Assembly: GCF_003710865.1 (NCBI RefSeq)
Contig: NZ_RHHO01000001.1
Span: forward strand, 1-64,000
Length of the DNA stretch: 64,000 nt
DNA from: Brevibacillus borstelensis
GTDB taxonomy: Bacteria > Bacillota > Bacilli > Brevibacillales > Brevibacillaceae
Direction: 5' to 3'
The translations under genes were made by a program, and so were the position numbers. Below are positions 62,990 through 64,000 of this stretch, piece after piece (position 1 is the first letter of the stretch; the number at the start of each line of letters is the position of its first letter). Under the pieces are notes generated by a model, which saw only the letters and a list, made by a program, of their open reading frames with translations, did no database searches and was not told the DNA's origin.

Positions 62990-63532
62990 TTATGAATAGG
63001 TAGGGTACAGATGCTCGTCCCGACTGTACCGTTCCGAAGGTTTTTTCTCCAGATCGCTGTCTTCGTCTTCCATGAACTGATCGGCTGTCGGATAGGTGAC
63101 GTGTTCTCGCAGGGCTGCTTCCAGTTGTTTATCCTCCTGGGACAGCTCCCTTGTGGCAGTGGCTGCCCCTTTCTCAGGCGACATCCCGGCTGCCATCGCT
63201 TGAGACATCTCGGAGGTCATGGCCGCATTCTCGCCTTGCTTGCCGCCTCCCTTTGACCCCGTCATTTGCCGCATGGCTGCGCGGACGCCGGCTTCGGTCA
63301 TTTTTCCGACAATCTTGTTCATTCCCTTTTTGGTAACTGTATCGGTATTCATCGCATACAGCATCGGACAAAATCGGGTCGCACCCTCCGCTACCTTCAT
63401 GGCCGACATGGTCATGAGCAGCCAGGGGGTACGATAGGGGCGACGGCTCATTTTGCCGACCCCGTATGCAAGTCCAACAAGTCCGGCAGTGATGCGAATC
63501 ATGGCATCTACAGTTCCGACGTTCCTTCGCAT
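62990..63532 (-). CDS. DUF2892 membrane protein
   Basis: A 180-residue protein whose N-terminal part (1-65) matches the DUF2892 pattern: NVGTVDAMIRITAGLVGLAYG, a second hydrophobic segment (PWLLMTMSAMKVAEG) and TRFCPMLYAM. The remaining residues are a hydrophilic, Met/Lys/Glu-rich tail of unknown role. The ATG at 63532 has AGGAGG upstream. Confidence 0.82.
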   Translation of the reverse strand: MRRNVGTVDAMIRITAGLVGLAYGVGKMSRRPYRTPWLLMTMSAMKVAEGATRFCPMLYAMNTDTVTKKGMNKIVGKMTEAGVRAAMRQMTGSKGGGKQGENAAMTSEMSQAMAAGMSPEKGAATATRELSQEDKQLEAALREHVTYPTADQFMEDEDSDLEKKPSERYSRDEHLYPTYS

Positions 63533-63694
63533 GTGGATTCCTCCTGTCCAACTTGTATCTACCGGTTAGTGTGTGCGGGTCTTGGGAAAACAGCCAAGGA
63601 AAATGTTTCTAAGATGGCGAAGCTTTAAGGTAACAAGAAGGGCATCAGAAGAAATGACTGAAATCGTTTTTAAAGGGAAACAGGAGGGATATTC

Positions 63695-64000
63695 ATGCGA
63701 GTTCGTTCGATAGATGAGGCTGCTCATCGAAAGCTTCTGCGGGTGGCAAGAAGGGAAGAGCCGGCAGATATGTGGATCAGGGGAGCAAAAGTATTGCATG
63801 TCTATACAAAGGAATGGCGGGAGGTCCACATAGCCGTTTCCGGCGAGAGGATTGCGTATGTCGGGGAAAAAGAGCCGGTGACTTGCGAGGGGACGACGAT
63901 TGTGGAGGCCGATGGCAAGTGCGCTGTTCCCGGATACATTGAACCTCATGCGCATCCCTTTCAATGGTACAATCCGTTCACGATGGCGGATTTTGCTTTG
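63695..64000 (+). CDS. yerA: Adenine deaminase-like protein (YerA family), 5' part
   Basis: The first 102 codons of an amidohydrolase gene that runs off the right edge. Residues 20-100 show the adenine deaminase N-terminal pattern (WIRGAKVLHVYTKEWREVHIAVSGERIAYVG) and metal-binding PGYIEPHAHPFQWYNP. The ATG follows CAGGAGGGA. YerA lies just after purD in B. subtilis as I recall, so its place here supports the identification. Activity of YerA-type proteins on adenine is not certain. Confidence 0.85.
   Translation, partial: MRVRSIDEAAHRKLLRVARREEPADMWIRGAKVLHVYTKEWREVHIAVSGERIAYVGEKEPVTCEGTTIVEADGKCAVPGYIEPHAHPFQWYNPFTMADFAL

Overview
The window is about 64 kb of chromosome from a Gram-positive, spore-forming bacterium of the Bacilli. 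It is most likely Brevibacillus or a close relative in Paenibacillaceae. The clues are a 23S rRNA 3' end followed by a 15-gene tRNA block, strong GGAGG ribosome binding sites, frequent GTG and TTG starts, guanine riboswitches, PurR-type boxes, a Bce-type antimicrobial-peptide module and a SpoVIF-like gene. Genus assignment is inference. As I recall it, the backbone order matches the Bacillus subtilis yeaC-yeaD-yebA-guaA-pbuG-purEKB-purCSQLFMN-purHD-yerA neighbourhood, but here it is broken by two accessory insertions.

Region by region: 1-1836 holds the 23S rRNA end, 15 tRNA genes and a terminator. 2054-6632 is a MoxR/DUF58/transglutaminase operon. 6629-10291 holds guaA and the purine permease gene pbuG, each with its own promoter, guanine riboswitch and terminator. 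10316-11909 is a second histidyl-tRNA synthetase gene behind a leader peptide ending in four His codons and a terminator. 11961-15492 encodes two paralogous exported M1-type metallopeptidases. 15496-18706 is purE-purK-purB.

The first accessory block (about 18.7-47.2 kb) separates purB from purC. It starts with a candidate peptide system (18910-22808): a 68-residue six-cysteine peptide, two membrane-anchored thioredoxin-fold proteins, an ABC exporter and a MauE-like membrane protein. Next are an ABC ATPase and a 1400-residue ABC permease fused to an M1 peptidase domain, an AT-rich patch of secreted proteins on the minus strand, an ECF sigma factor, a BceRSAB-like module, a ywrC-ywrB-ywrA-ywrD-like chromate transport/gamma-glutamyltransferase cluster, and assorted metabolic genes. 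Three copies of a BceR-like inverted repeat suggest a small local regulon.

From 47.3 to 60.9 kb the purine pathway resumes (purC-S-Q-L-F-M-N, then purH-D). It is interrupted at 54.4-57.8 kb by a DUF4179 anti-sigma gene, its sigma-factor gene broken by an in-frame amber codon, a SRPBCC protein and a SpoVIF-like gene. The window ends with a MarR-controlled MFS transporter, a 45-residue membrane protein, a DUF2892 protein and the start of a yerA-like adenine deaminase gene.

Together, guaA, pbuG, the pur genes and the terminal deaminase form a dispersed purine regulon controlled by PurR-like boxes (pur, pbuG) and guanine riboswitches (guaA, pbuG). The accessory block is dominated by peptide export, peptidases and cell-envelope stress functions.
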